Of a stretch of 19,115 nt of DNA, positions 7,690 to 14,741 are shown in pieces (position 1 is the stretch's first letter; every line of letters starts with the position of its first letter). Under the pieces are notes generated by a model. That model saw nothing but the letters and a program-made list of their open reading frames with translations. It was not told the origin of the DNA and did not search any database. This DNA is from Candidatus Shapirobacteria bacterium CG2_30_35_20 (lineage in GTDB: Bacteria; Patescibacteriota; Microgenomatia; UBA12405). Location: assembly GCA_001873665.1 (NCBI GenBank), contig MNZO01000045.1, positions 5,969 to 25,083 of the forward strand, in the 5' to 3' direction. Both the position numbers and the translations under genes were made by a program.

Positions 7690-9093
7690 ATGAAAAATTT
7701 TTATATTACAACTCCAATTTACTATATTAATGCGGAACCAAGTATAGGTTCGGCATGTACCACGGTTGCGGCCGATGTGGTGGCGAGACTTCATCGACAA
7801 TTAGGAGAAGAGGTCTTTTATTTGACGGGAACAGATGAGCATGGCGAGAAAGTTGCCGAGACGGCCGAAAAGGCAGGATTGTCCCCGATTGATTTTTGTA
7901 ACCAAATCGTCCCAAAATTTGAAGAGGCATGGAAACTATTAAATATTTCCCATAATTTTTTTATTAGAACAACCGATTCAAGACATGAAAAAATAGTAAG
8001 TGAAGTGATGCAAAAAATTTATGATGGAGGTGATGTGTATAAGGGAAAATATGAAGGTTGGTATTGTACGGGTTGTGAAGCTTTTAAAACAGAAAAAGAA
8101 TTAGTTAATTTGCATTGTCCCTTGCACCCACCGGAAAAAACAGTACAAAAGAGTGAAGAAAATTGGTTTTTTAAACTGTCAAAATATACTCCAAAATTAA
8201 TTGAGCTAATTGAGAATAATAAAACAAATTATATATTTCCAGAAAGCAAAAGGACGGAAATATTGGCCAAACTTAAGGCAGGTGTAAATGATATTTCAAT
8301 ATCACGAGAAAATGTAAAGTGGGGAATACCAGTACCATGGGATACAAATCACACAATTTATGTATGGGTTGATGCGTTAATTAACTATTATAGTGCCACC
8401 CAATTTTTGAAAAATAAGACTGAATTTTGGCCGGCCAATTTACATTTGTTAGGAAAAGAAATTTTGTGGTTTCATACAGTGATTTGGCAGGCGATGTTGT
8501 TGTCAGCAAATTTGCCGATACCAATAAAAACCTATACACACGATTTTTATACAATCGATAACCAAAAAATGTCAAAGAGCTTGGGTAACACGATTCCCCC
8601 TCGCGAGATTGTTGATTTGTTTGGAACTGATGGTGCGCGTTATTTAATTGCCCGATCGTTTCCCAATAATGGTGATACTGATGTGGGAATTGCTCGGTTT
8701 TTGGAAAAATATAATGCAGATTTGGCCAATAATTTGGGAAACCTCGTCTCCCGTGTATGTAAATTGGGAGACAAATTAAAAATTACGAATTACGAATTAC
8801 AAATTGATGAAGAATATACTAAATTAGTCGACGAATTAAAACTAGATGAGGCGATTTCGTGGGTGTTTACTAAATTTATTGATGAGTCGAATAATAGATT
8901 AAATGTGGTGTCGCCGTGGAAATTGGAAGCAGATGACCCTGATCGAATTACAGTATTGACAGAATGCGTCAATAATTTGAGATTGGCAGCCTATTATTTG
9001 ACCCCAGTCATGCCAGAAACTTGTGAAAAAATTATGAAGGCGTTGGATGGAGAAATAAAACCACTGCCGACTGGATTGTTTGCACGAATTTAA
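7690..9093 (+). CDS. metG: Methionyl-tRNA synthetase
   Basis: A 467-aa class I synthetase that charges tRNA-Met. The N-terminal FYITTPIYYINAEP leads into the ATP-binding HIGH position, which here reads SIGS (18-21). GTDEHGEKV (47-55), a zinc knuckle with C126, C129, C143 and H146, YVWVDALINYY, and an intact KMSKS near 293 all identify MetRS. The protein is short: it ends after the anticodon-binding helices and lacks the C-terminal EMAP/Trbp111-like domain found in many bacterial enzymes. A 7-bp-period repeat inserts KLKITNYELQID near residues 362-373. Its stop shares one base with the tatD start (TAATG), so the two genes are probably coupled. Confidence 0.95.
   Translation: MKNFYITTPIYYINAEPSIGSACTTVAADVVARLHRQLGEEVFYLTGTDEHGEKVAETAEKAGLSPIDFCNQIVPKFEEAWKLLNISHNFFIRTTDSRHEKIVSEVMQKIYDGGDVYKGKYEGWYCTGCEAFKTEKELVNLHCPLHPPEKTVQKSEENWFFKLSKYTPKLIELIENNKTNYIFPESKRTEILAKLKAGVNDISISRENVKWGIPVPWDTNHTIYVWVDALINYYSATQFLKNKTEFWPANLHLLGKEILWFHTVIWQAMLLSANLPIPIKTYTHDFYTIDNQKMSKSLGNTIPPREIVDLFGTDGARYLIARSFPNNGDTDVGIARFLEKYNADLANNLGNLVSRVCKLGDKLKITNYELQIDEEYTKLVDELKLDEAISWVFTKFIDESNNRLNVVSPWKLEADDPDRITVLTECVNNLRLAAYYLTPVMPETCEKIMKALDGEIKPLPTGLFARI
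8774..8808. repeat. 7-bp-period array, AATTACG type, inside metG
   Basis: AATTAAA, AATTACG, AATTACG, AATTACA and AATTGAT are five heptads in phase. They are translated in frame within the MetRS anticodon-binding region. The AATTACG heptamer resembles arrays long known from cyanobacterial genomes. Confidence 0.75.
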
Positions 9094-9818
9094 TGATAGA
9101 TACACATTCTCACATTGCCATAAATACCGAGAGGCTTGATTTTGTGGTATTGTCAGGGAGTAATTTGGAAGACTCGAAAAAAAATATTGAATTGGCGAAA
9201 AGTAATCCAAAATTAAAGGCCAGCGTGGGGATACATCCGCAGGAGATGATAACTGATAACCGAGCACAGATAACTGAATTAGAAAATTTGTTAAAAAATA
9301 ATAAAAATATTGTGGCAGTGGGGGAATGTGGATTGGATTATTCCAATCCCCCTAAATCCCCCTTTGACAAGGGGGACTTTAAAGAGATGGAGATAGTCTT
9401 TCGTAGCCAAATTGAACTGGCGATAAAATATAAAAAACCGCTGATAATTCATAGTCGCAAGGCGATGGATGAAACTATAGAAATTCTTAAAAATTATAAA
9501 AATATTTCGGGAGTGATACATTGCTATACTGGTGGCGTAAAAAGAATAAAAAATGTACCAGAGAATTTTTATTTGGGAATTGATGGGAATATCACTTATG
9601 AGGATGGGCTGGTGGAGGTAGTAAAAAATATACCCAAAGACAGGCTGGTTTTGGAAACAGATAGTCCGTTTTTAACCCCAGTCCCCTACCGTTTTGAAAA
9701 AAATCAACCCAATTATGTCAAATTTATTTACCAAAAAGTGGCTAATATTTGGGGGTTATCTTTTGATGAAACAGAAAAGATTATTGATGCGAATGCGAAG
9801 AAATTATTTGGAATTTAG
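9093..9818 (+). CDS. tatD: TatD-family metal-dependent hydrolase (DNase)
   Basis: A 241-aa TIM-barrel amidohydrolase-superfamily protein. Metal ligands are visible as DTHSH (H5, H7), VGECGLDY (E78), IIHSRKA (H120), VIHCYTGG (H143) and LETDSPFL (D190). TatD enzymes are Mg-dependent 3'-5' exonucleases with suggested roles in DNA repair or RNA turnover. The ATG overlaps the metG stop by one base. Two repeat-derived stretches are translated: residues about 53-62 come from a 7-bp array, and residues about 84-97 (SNPPKSPFDKGDFK) from a C-rich palindromic element lying in the loop after GLDY. The ends of tatD and the convergent MNT gene touch, stop codon to stop codon. Confidence 0.92.
   Translation: MIDTHSHIAINTERLDFVVLSGSNLEDSKKNIELAKSNPKLKASVGIHPQEMITDNRAQITELENLLKNNKNIVAVGECGLDYSNPPKSPFDKGDFKEMEIVFRSQIELAIKYKKPLIIHSRKAMDETIEILKNYKNISGVIHCYTGGVKRIKNVPENFYLGIDGNITYEDGLVEVVKNIPKDRLVLETDSPFLTPVPYRFEKNQPNYVKFIYQKVANIWGLSFDETEKIIDANAKKLFGI
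9248..9275. repeat. 7-bp-period array, GATAACT type, inside tatD
   Basis: GATAACT, GATAACC, GAGCACA and GATAACT run in phase and are translated as part of ITDNRAQITEL between the second strand region and the following helix of TatD. Confidence 0.6.
9345..9380. repeat. C-rich palindromic repeat element inside tatD
   Basis: CCCCCTT-TGAC-AAGGGGG forms a 7-bp stem with a TGAC loop, preceded by another AATCCCCCTAA unit. It is translated in TatD as NPPKSPFDKGD, a peptide I associate with widely dispersed palindromic repeats in bacterial proteins. A second copy with the same loop lies at 13486-13519. Confidence 0.65.
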
Positions 9819-10142
9819 CTAAACTACTATGCCCCATTTATTCACTTCTGATGCCAACATATCGGTTTTGTCCGCCAAATCCTCGGGTCTCATGGCAATT
9901 GGTTCTAAATCATAATTAATTTCATTAGCCCAAATTCTTAATTTGTCTGAAACATTTAACAAATTACCGCTAAATTTATCAGAAACTACACACAAATCAA
10001 TATCACTCCACTGATGTATGGTACCTTTGGCCCAAGATCCAAATAAAATATATTTAGCATTACTATAACCGCGTTTATCCATCAACAATTTATATTGATT
10101 AATCCATGGCAAAATTGATTTTATATTTGTTTTTGGAGCCAT
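9819..10142 (-). CDS. MNT-type nucleotidyltransferase, antitoxin of HEPN/MNT pair
   Basis: A 107-aa minimal nucleotidyltransferase. FGSWAKG followed by SDIDL fits the GS-x10-DxD motif (G35-S36, D47, D49) of the pol-beta-like MNT fold. In characterised HEPN/MNT (type VII) pairs the MNT protein inactivates the HEPN RNase by AMP transfer to a tyrosine near its active site. The gene starts 22 nt inside the end of the HEPN gene, and its TAG abuts the tatD TAG tail to tail. That this pair works as a toxin-antitoxin system is inferred from family knowledge. Confidence 0.85.
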   Translation of the reverse strand: MAPKTNIKSILPWINQYKLLMDKRGYSNAKYILFGSWAKGTIHQWSDIDLCVVSDKFSGNLLNVSDKLRIWANEINYDLEPIAMRPEDLADKTDMLASEVNKWGIVV

Positions 10143-10507
10143 TTGATGAATGATTTAATAAATTTTATATATCTGGTTGTGTATTGCCTAGTTGCTCGAT
10201 CATAAAATTCATGTTTATAACTGTCGTATCGAGCATTAATGTTAAAACCCGTAACAACTTCTAATTCATCTTTAGTTTCTTTGTCCATTTTTAGTCCTGA
10301 TAACATGGCTATTTTTAGCAGATCATGGATGGCAGGAAATACTTCATCCTTCTTTTGGATATATACCGCCTTGAGCATTTTTTCGGTGGCTAGATGGCCA
10401 AAAAATAGAGCGTCACTATATTTTTTACCGGCAAAAATTAGTTCCATTGTTTCCAAATCACTTTTTGATGCTTGTTTCCAAAAAGTTACTTTTTCTTGCC
10501 TGTCCAT
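10121..10507 (-). CDS. HEPN-domain protein, probable RNase toxin
   Basis: A 128-aa all-helical HEPN protein. It begins like other family members with a helix containing FWKQASKSDLETMELIF, has LATEKMLKAVYI as the central helix, and ends with NARYDSYKHEFYDRAT. R93 and H99 form an R-x5-H pair, within the R-x4-6-H range of ribonuclease-active HEPN domains, and tyrosines nearby could be AMPylation targets. I prefer the ATG at 10505-10507 (MDRQEK) because TGTTAAAAT, an extended -10, lies 5 nt before it; the ATG at 10520-10522 would add five residues. A 10-bp palindrome sits further upstream. It pairs with the overlapping MNT gene. Confidence 0.82.
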   Translation of the reverse strand: MDRQEKVTFWKQASKSDLETMELIFAGKKYSDALFFGHLATEKMLKAVYIQKKDEVFPAIHDLLKIAMLSGLKMDKETKDELEVVTGFNINARYDSYKHEFYDRATRQYTTRYIKFIKSFIKWLQKQI

Positions 10508-10512
10508 GTCAA

Positions 10513-10521
10513 ATTTTAACA
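10513..10521 (-). promoter_or_regulatory. HEPN/MNT extended -10 promoter
   Basis: On the minus strand this reads TGTTAAAAT, identical to the rpsT extended -10, and ends 5 nt before ATG 10505-10507. This favours the shorter HEPN start and a leaderless mRNA. The box lies inside the longer alternative reading frame. Confidence 0.45.
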
Positions 10522-10535
10522 TATTGTGGTTAAAA

Positions 10536-10778
10536 TTATTTAATATAATCTGAGATTATATTTTCCAACTCTTTTTGAGAAGGGTATTTGTCGACGAGGA
10601 CGAGGTCGCCGTTGATGAGTAAAATTGTATCGCCTTGAAAGCCCCAAGAATAAACTTTGTTCATGTCTTTGCTGTACTCGGGGTCGTAATCAATTTGAAG
10701 TTTTTTGCAGACTGCCTGCAAATCGGCAAAAAGGTTTTTGCCATTGGGTAAGCCTCGATCGAAAAGTTGGATCCGCAT
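10536..10778 (-). CDS. Thioredoxin_3-like small protein lacking CxxC
   Basis: An 80-aa protein that by eye fits the small thioredoxin/glutaredoxin-fold family called redox-active disulfide protein 2 (thioredoxin_3). RGLPNGKNL aligns with the usual GCPNCKKL, TILLINGDLVLVDKYPSQKELENII with the usual TPALVINGKVV...PSKEEI. The active cysteines are replaced by Leu10 and Gly13, and the cis-proline TP is TI, so thiol chemistry is not expected. The gene begins 6 nt after tsaD on the same strand. Its last codons overlap a palindrome that may control the HEPN/MNT genes. Function unknown. Confidence 0.6.
   Translation of the reverse strand: MRIQLFDRGLPNGKNLFADLQAVCKKLQIDYDPEYSKDMNKVYSWGFQGDTILLINGDLVLVDKYPSQKELENIISDYIK
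10542..10562. promoter_or_regulatory. 10-bp palindrome upstream of HEPN/MNT, candidate operator
   Basis: AATATAATCT and AGATTATATT are perfect inverted arms around one base. The palindrome overlaps the last codons of the thioredoxin-like gene and lies just upstream of where a -35 box would sit for the HEPN -10. Autoregulation is common in toxin-antitoxin operons, but a binding protein here is only inferred. Confidence 0.4.
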
Positions 10779-10784
10779 ATCTAA

Positions 10785-11807
10785 TTATAATTCAAAACGA
10801 GGGGAGATGTCTATATTATTGACATCACTTGGACCTGATTGATTAAATTGATGATAACCAGCGAGGGCAATCATGGTGGCGTTGTCGGTATTTAGTTTTT
10901 TGGAATATGGCAAATATAGCGGTAAGTGCTTGCGTCTGGCTAATTGACGTAGTCGAGCACGAAGAAGCGTATTGGCCAAAACACCTCCCGAGGCCAAAAG
11001 TGATAATGGTTTATATTCATCAATAATTAAACTAAACTTCCTTTCAAGATGATCAAAAACTGAATTTTGAAAAGATGCGGCTAAATCGGATAAATGTTTC
11101 ATTTTTTTATCCACAGTCCAGTCTTTTATTTGGTAATAAAAACTGGTTTTAAGACCAGAAAAACTGAGGTTGAAATTTACCTTTTCTGGTAGGGGACTGG
11201 GCAATTTTAAAAAATGAATATCCCCTCCTTTGGCGACTTGTTCGATGACTGGACCGCCAGGATAACCAAGACCCAATAGTTTAGCTGATTTATCCAAAGC
11301 TTCGCCGGCAGCATCGTCAAGCGTCTCCCCCACTACATGATAATCACCAATATTTTCCAATAAAACAATTTTGGTATGACCACCAGAGACTGTTAGGCCG
11401 AGAACAGGGAAAACTGGAGTAAATTGGGGATTACCCCGACTGTTTTTTAAAAATACCGAGAGCAAGTGCCCCTCAACGTGATTGACGGCCACGATAGGTT
11501 TTTTATATTTTTTAGCCAAGTCTTTGGCATAATTTAACCCGACTGCTAGGGCAATACCTAGCCCAGGACCACGAGTAGCGGCAATTAGGTCAATTTGATT
11601 TATGGTTACTTTTGCCCGTCTTAGGGCAAGTTTGACGACTGGATCAATCCTCTCTTGATGAGCACGTTTAGCAATATCGGGAACAACCCCACCCCATTGT
11701 TGATGCAAATCAGTTTGGCCAGAAATTACGTTACTCAAGATTCTGTCATCCTTTAGTACGGCGGCGCAGGTATCATCACAACTTGTTTCTATACCAAGAA
11801 TATACAT
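10785..11807 (-). CDS. tsaD: tRNA N6-adenosine threonylcarbamoyltransferase TsaD
   Basis: A 340-aa ASKHA-fold enzyme that transfers threonylcarbamoyl from TC-AMP to A37 of ANN-decoding tRNAs (t6A). The N-terminal GIETSCDDT, the metal-binding HVEGH (H110, H114), FSGLKTS and the C-terminal NTDNATMIALAGY are family signatures. Length is normal. TATAAT lies 7 nt before the ATG. The partner domains TsaC and TsaE are encoded as one fusion about 600 bp away; TsaB is not in the window. Confidence 0.95.
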   Translation of the reverse strand: MYILGIETSCDDTCAAVLKDDRILSNVISGQTDLHQQWGGVVPDIAKRAHQERIDPVVKLALRRAKVTINQIDLIAATRGPGLGIALAVGLNYAKDLAKKYKKPIVAVNHVEGHLLSVFLKNSRGNPQFTPVFPVLGLTVSGGHTKIVLLENIGDYHVVGETLDDAAGEALDKSAKLLGLGYPGGPVIEQVAKGGDIHFLKLPSPLPEKVNFNLSFSGLKTSFYYQIKDWTVDKKMKHLSDLAASFQNSVFDHLERKFSLIIDEYKPLSLLASGGVLANTLLRARLRQLARRKHLPLYLPYSKKLNTDNATMIALAGYHQFNQSGPSDVNNIDISPRFEL

Positions 11808-11813
11808 TTGGTG

Positions 11814-11820
11814 TATTATA
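11814..11820. promoter_or_regulatory. Overlapping divergent -10 boxes for tsaD and the 11828 gene
   Basis: TATTATA serves both strands: TATTAT at 11814-11819 ends 8 nt before the plus-strand ATG 11828, and TATAAT on the minus strand (11815-11820) lies 7 nt before the tsaD ATG at 11807. With only 20 nt between the genes, both mRNAs would be leaderless or nearly so, and the two polymerases would compete for the same bases. Confidence 0.5.
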
Positions 11821-11827
11821 AATTATT

Positions 11828-12403
11828 ATGAACAAATATTTTTGGGCAAGCTTGTTATTGATTGTCATATCTATCGGCGGGATTTGGTGGATGATGACAA
11901 AAAATGGAGTAGTAAAAACTCCAGAGCAAAAAAGAAAGGAATCAATTAATGCAATTTATCCTTCGGGGACGGTTACCAAAGGCCAGCCAACGGTAAAAAA
12001 AACGACTACTTTAACAGCTTCACAATTAGTTGGGCAGGCAGGAACCAAGGGTGGTTTGGATGATGATGGTGCGACTCAAACTATTTTTGCAAGTGTCTAT
12101 TCACCGGATCGAAAACTGTATATTGAAAAAGAATATAGTGGCACAAGATATGTTTTATGGAGATCTGATAGTAAAATTACCGTACATGTCGGTAATAGTT
12201 GGAGTTGGGTTCACCCTCGACGTGATTTGACGAAAACTGGAGTAGTGCCTGGACAAAAGACATTTGAATACAATATAGGAAGTCAGCGAATTGTCGATTT
12301 TATTGATGGTGGTAAAAAATATACGGTTCAGTGTGTCCACAATGGTAATACCGGTAATAAGGCAGAATGTGATAAATTTCTAAAAAATTTTAAAATAATT
12401 TAA
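11828..12403 (+). CDS. Membrane-anchored extracytoplasmic protein of unknown function
   Basis: A 191-aa protein with one N-terminal membrane helix (about 5-23, ending in WWMM) and a soluble, mostly beta-rich remainder. There is a Thr/Lys-rich linker, then a domain with YIEKEYSGTRYVLWRSDSK and a two-cysteine tail (CVHNGN...AEC) that could form a disulfide. I recognise no family. It is divergent from tsaD and convergent with the TsaC-TsaE fusion. Its TAA is part of a 7-bp-period repeat. Confidence 0.7.
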   Translation: MNKYFWASLLLIVISIGGIWWMMTKNGVVKTPEQKRKESINAIYPSGTVTKGQPTVKKTTTLTASQLVGQAGTKGGLDDDGATQTIFASVYSPDRKLYIEKEYSGTRYVLWRSDSKITVHVGNSWSWVHPRRDLTKTGVVPGQKTFEYNIGSQRIVDFIDGGKKYTVQCVHNGNTGNKAECDKFLKNFKII

Positions 12404-12417
12404 AATTTAGAATTTAA
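12397..12417. repeat. 7-bp-period array, AATTTAA type, at convergent gene ends
   Basis: AATTTAA, AATTTAG and AATTTAA lie across the stop of the 11828 gene and the last codons of the convergent TsaC-TsaE gene. No other terminator is visible between these two genes. Confidence 0.6.
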
Positions 12418-13481
12418 AAACTAAAGTAAAGTTGACGTTGGGTTTCCGAAACATATTTAAAATTAATCGCAAAATAGTTGGTATGGAATTTTAGCCAATC
12501 GAGATTTTCTTGTCCCATGTTTTCGGGCCATTCGATACAAGCTACAATATTTTTTTTGAAATAATCCTTAAATTTTATTTCCTCAAAATCAGCACTGGTA
12601 GTTAGTCGATAAAGATCAAAGTGCAAAAAACGACCGTAGTCATTGATGATAACAAAGGTGGGTGAGGTAATTGTGCCTTTAATTCCAACTAATTTACCAA
12701 TTGACTTTGAAAATACTGTTTTACCACAACCAAGATCGCCTGACAGGGCTAAGACAATAGGACCGGATAATTTTTTATCTTTAATTTTGTCAAATAAAAA
12801 TTTGGCTATTTTGCCAGTTTCTGCCACTGAAGCTGACAAAAGTGAAGTCGAATTGGTCGCAATTAGATCCCCTCGTCGGAGAATTTTTAGCTCTGACTGG
12901 GTGGCATCGATAACAGTTGATGGTAAATTTTTGGGTAATTTGCCAGCATCAACCACTAAATCAAGCATAGCTGCCTTTTTTCGTGACAATGAATTTGTTA
13001 GTGATGCTACCGAATAGTTTGGGGAACGACCCGATAAATTGGCGGATGTGGCCGTAATGGGGACATTTAAATATTTGACTAATTTTAATATAAATTGAAA
13101 ATTGGGAATACGGATACCGAGAGTGCCATTTTCAGCCTCGATGCCTGGGGTGACCCGATGCAAACTTTCTGAGACGATAGTAAATGGTCCTGGCAAAAGT
13201 ATGCTATAGAGTTTTTGTGTGTCTTTGGGTAACTTTACATATTTTTTGGCCATATTAATGTCACTGACAGCAATTGAAATGGCCTTGCCTGTCCAACGAT
13301 TTTTAAAGGCTAATAATTTTTTGACTGCAGTTGGGTTAGTTGGGTTGACAGCTAAAATATAGACAGTGTCGGAGGGAAACAATACCAATCCCCCATTTTT
13401 GATGACCTCTGCTATTTGATCAATGTATTTGCCAAAATTGTCATGATTAATTTTTATTATGTCCACGGGTGATTCTAACAT
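12414..13481 (-). CDS. tsaC/tsaE: TsaC-TsaE fusion for t6A tRNA modification
   Basis: One polypeptide of about 355 aa joins two t6A enzymes. The N-terminal half is a Sua5/YrdC/TsaC domain that makes threonylcarbamoyl-AMP from Thr, bicarbonate and ATP: LFPSDTVY, LAFKNRWTGKAISIAV, TATSANLSGRSP and STVID...LKILRRGD are visible. The C-terminal half is TsaE, the P-loop ATPase of the TsaBDE complex: Walker A GDLGCGKT (about 248-255), SPTFVIINDY, HFDLYRL and CIEWPENM. The start is uncertain: ATG 13479-13481 is used here; GTG 13488-13490 lies in a repeat; GTG 13464-13466 sits 5 nt after an extended -10 and may be the true, leaderless start. No frameshift separates the halves. It likely works with TsaD nearby. 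Confidence 0.92.
   Translation of the reverse strand: MLESPVDIIKINHDNFGKYIDQIAEVIKNGGLVLFPSDTVYILAVNPTNPTAVKKLLAFKNRWTGKAISIAVSDINMAKKYVKLPKDTQKLYSILLPGPFTIVSESLHRVTPGIEAENGTLGIRIPNFQFILKLVKYLNVPITATSANLSGRSPNYSVASLTNSLSRKKAAMLDLVVDAGKLPKNLPSTVIDATQSELKILRRGDLIATNSTSLLSASVAETGKIAKFLFDKIKDKKLSGPIVLALSGDLGCGKTVFSKSIGKLVGIKGTITSPTFVIINDYGRFLHFDLYRLTTSADFEEIKFKDYFKKNIVACIEWPENMGQENLDWLKFHTNYFAINFKYVSETQRQLYFSF
13472..13480 (-). promoter_or_regulatory. Extended -10 of the TsaC-TsaE gene
   Basis: On the minus strand this reads TGTTAGAAT (TGn plus TAGAAT), ending 5 nt before GTG 13464-13466. If it is the promoter, translation starts at that GTG rather than at the upstream ATG, which the box would overlap. 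Confidence 0.4.
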
Positions 13482-13485
13482 TAAA

Positions 13486-13519
13486 ATCACCCCTAGCCCC
13501 TCTTTGACAAGAGGGGTTT
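13486..13519. repeat. C-rich palindromic repeat element, intergenic copy
   Basis: CCCCTCTT-TGAC-AAGAGGGG is an 8-bp stem with a TGAC loop, preceded by AATCACCCCTAG. Its arrangement and loop match the copy inside tatD (9345-9380). It lies between divergent genes, next to the pepE -10 box. Confidence 0.65.
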
Positions 13520-13524
13520 ATAAT
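13519..13524 (+). promoter_or_regulatory. pepE -10 box
   Basis: A perfect TATAAT ends 6 nt before ATG 13531, so the mRNA is predicted to be leaderless. This also argues against the longer upstream reading frame, which would run through the palindromic repeat. Confidence 0.55.
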
Positions 13525-13530
13525 ATATTT

Positions 13531-14157
13531 ATGAAATTATATTTATCTTCATATAAATTTGGTGATAACCCACAACAATTAGCGGATTTGTATGGCGAAA
13601 ATAAAAAAGTTGCTGTGATTGTAAATGCTTGGGATGTTTATCCTGATGGTGAGCGTCGACAATCTGGTATACAAAAAGAAATTGATGGTTTGTCACAAAT
13701 TGGTCTGAAACCAGAGCTCATTGATCTTAGAAATTATTTTAATAAACCAGAAGAATTAAAAAATAAATTAAATGAATTTGGTGGATTATGGGTAACTGGA
13801 GGTAATACTTTTGTGTTACGTCGAGCATACAAAGAAAGTGGAATGGATAATTGGTTGCAAACACACATGCGTGATAAAGAACTTGTTTATGCTGGGTATA
13901 GTGCTGGAGTGTGTATATTGTCACCATCGCTAATGGGTTTGGAAACAGTTGACGAACCAAACACAATTCCTGACGGATATAAAGATGAAATTATTTGGGA
14001 TGGATTAAATATAATTGATTTTGCATTTGCACCGCATTACAAATCGGATCATCCTGAATCAGAAATGGTTGATAATGAAGTTGAACATTACCAAAAAACA
14101 GGGGTTAAATTCAAAACTTTACATGATGGTGAAGTAATTATTATGGAGACAAATTAA
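13531..14157 (+). CDS. pepE: S51-family peptidase E-like serine hydrolase
   Basis: A 208-aa peptidase S51 protein. WVTGGNTFVLRRAYK and AGYSAG (nucleophile Ser124) mark the nucleophile elbow, and FAPHYKSDHPES supplies the candidate catalytic His169. Family members such as PepE cleave N-terminal Asp dipeptides, while relatives act as cyanophycinases; the exact substrate cannot be told here. The chosen ATG 13531 gives the typical N-terminus and has TATAAT 6 nt upstream. A longer frame opens at 13459 but reads through a repeat. Its end overlaps the convergent toxin gene by 4 nt. Confidence 0.88.
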   Translation: MKLYLSSYKFGDNPQQLADLYGENKKVAVIVNAWDVYPDGERRQSGIQKEIDGLSQIGLKPELIDLRNYFNKPEELKNKLNEFGGLWVTGGNTFVLRRAYKESGMDNWLQTHMRDKELVYAGYSAGVCILSPSLMGLETVDEPNTIPDGYKDEIIWDGLNIIDFAFAPHYKSDHPESEMVDNEVEHYQKTGVKFKTLHDGEVIIMETN

Positions 14158-14423
14158 TCCACCTGATTGTGGGAGCCGATGTCGAGAAATTCGACAAAGT
14201 CGTCAGAGACAAAATGATAGACAATACGAACATCGCCAGTAATTGAAAATGCACGCAAGCCTTGTTTTTTACCTGTTAATGGATGATCTTTCAACAATGA
14301 ATTTGATCTATCTGTTTTGAACAATTCGACCCGATCGATAGCTTGAAGTTTTAATTTCTGATTATTTTTTATGCGTTTACCATAAGATTTTAGAAAACTT
14401 TTATGAAAGTTAACTGTGATCAT
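14154..14423 (-). CDS. RelE/YafQ-type mRNA interferase toxin
   Basis: An 89-aa RelE/ParE-fold toxin. ITVNFHKSFLKSYGKR at the start, LLKDHPLTGKKQGLRAFSITGDVRIVYHF and FLDIGSHNQVD match YafQ-like toxins, which cut mRNA on the ribosome. The ATG at 14421-14423 overlaps the antitoxin end by 14 nt; the longer frame upstream only shadows the antitoxin. The TAA shares bases with the end of the convergent pepE gene. Confidence 0.85.
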   Translation of the reverse strand: MITVNFHKSFLKSYGKRIKNNQKLKLQAIDRVELFKTDRSNSLLKDHPLTGKKQGLRAFSITGDVRIVYHFVSDDFVEFLDIGSHNQVD

Positions 14424-14706
14424 CAAGATATTTAAACATATCGGCTGTACTTTTAAAACCGCCAATAGTTTTTTCCTTGCCACTTTCAATATCGTCGATC
14501 ATTTTGCTGTAACGGGCGTTGTTTTTGGCCGATAAAACAACCGTTTTAGGACTAAAAGAAATATCAAATTTATTATTTGCCAATTCATGAATGAAAATTC
14601 GAATTGACTCCTGGAGGTTGGAAAAACCAAGAGATTTGGCATTTGCCAATGCTCTGTTGCGAATATCAACACCAATAGGGATTTGAAGACTGACTATTTG
14701 ATTCAT
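14410..14706 (-). CDS. RelB/DinJ-type antitoxin
   Basis: A 98-aa protein directly ahead of and overlapping the toxin. The N-terminal QIVSLQIPIGVDIRNRALANAKSLGFSNLQESIRIFI fits a ribbon-helix-helix domain, and the C-terminal half is the likely toxin-binding tail. A consensus promoter ends 6 nt before the ATG at 14704-14706, which rules out the longer start at 14730 because that would place the -10 box inside the coding region. RelB-type proteins usually repress their own operon. Confidence 0.8.
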   Translation of the reverse strand: MNQIVSLQIPIGVDIRNRALANAKSLGFSNLQESIRIFIHELANNKFDISFSPKTVVLSAKNNARYSKMIDDIESGKEKTIGGFKSTADMFKYLDDHS

Positions 14707-14712
14707 ATTGTA

Positions 14713-14741
14713 ATTATATTGTATTAGCATTGTATTGTCAA
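14713..14741 (-). promoter_or_regulatory. Consensus promoter of the RelB/RelE operon
   Basis: TTGACA (14736-14741) and TATAAT (14713-14718) are both perfect, with 17 bp between them, on the minus strand. The -10 ends 6 nt before ATG 14706. This is the best match to the sigma-70 consensus in the window and the strongest single case for leaderless transcription. Confidence 0.8.
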
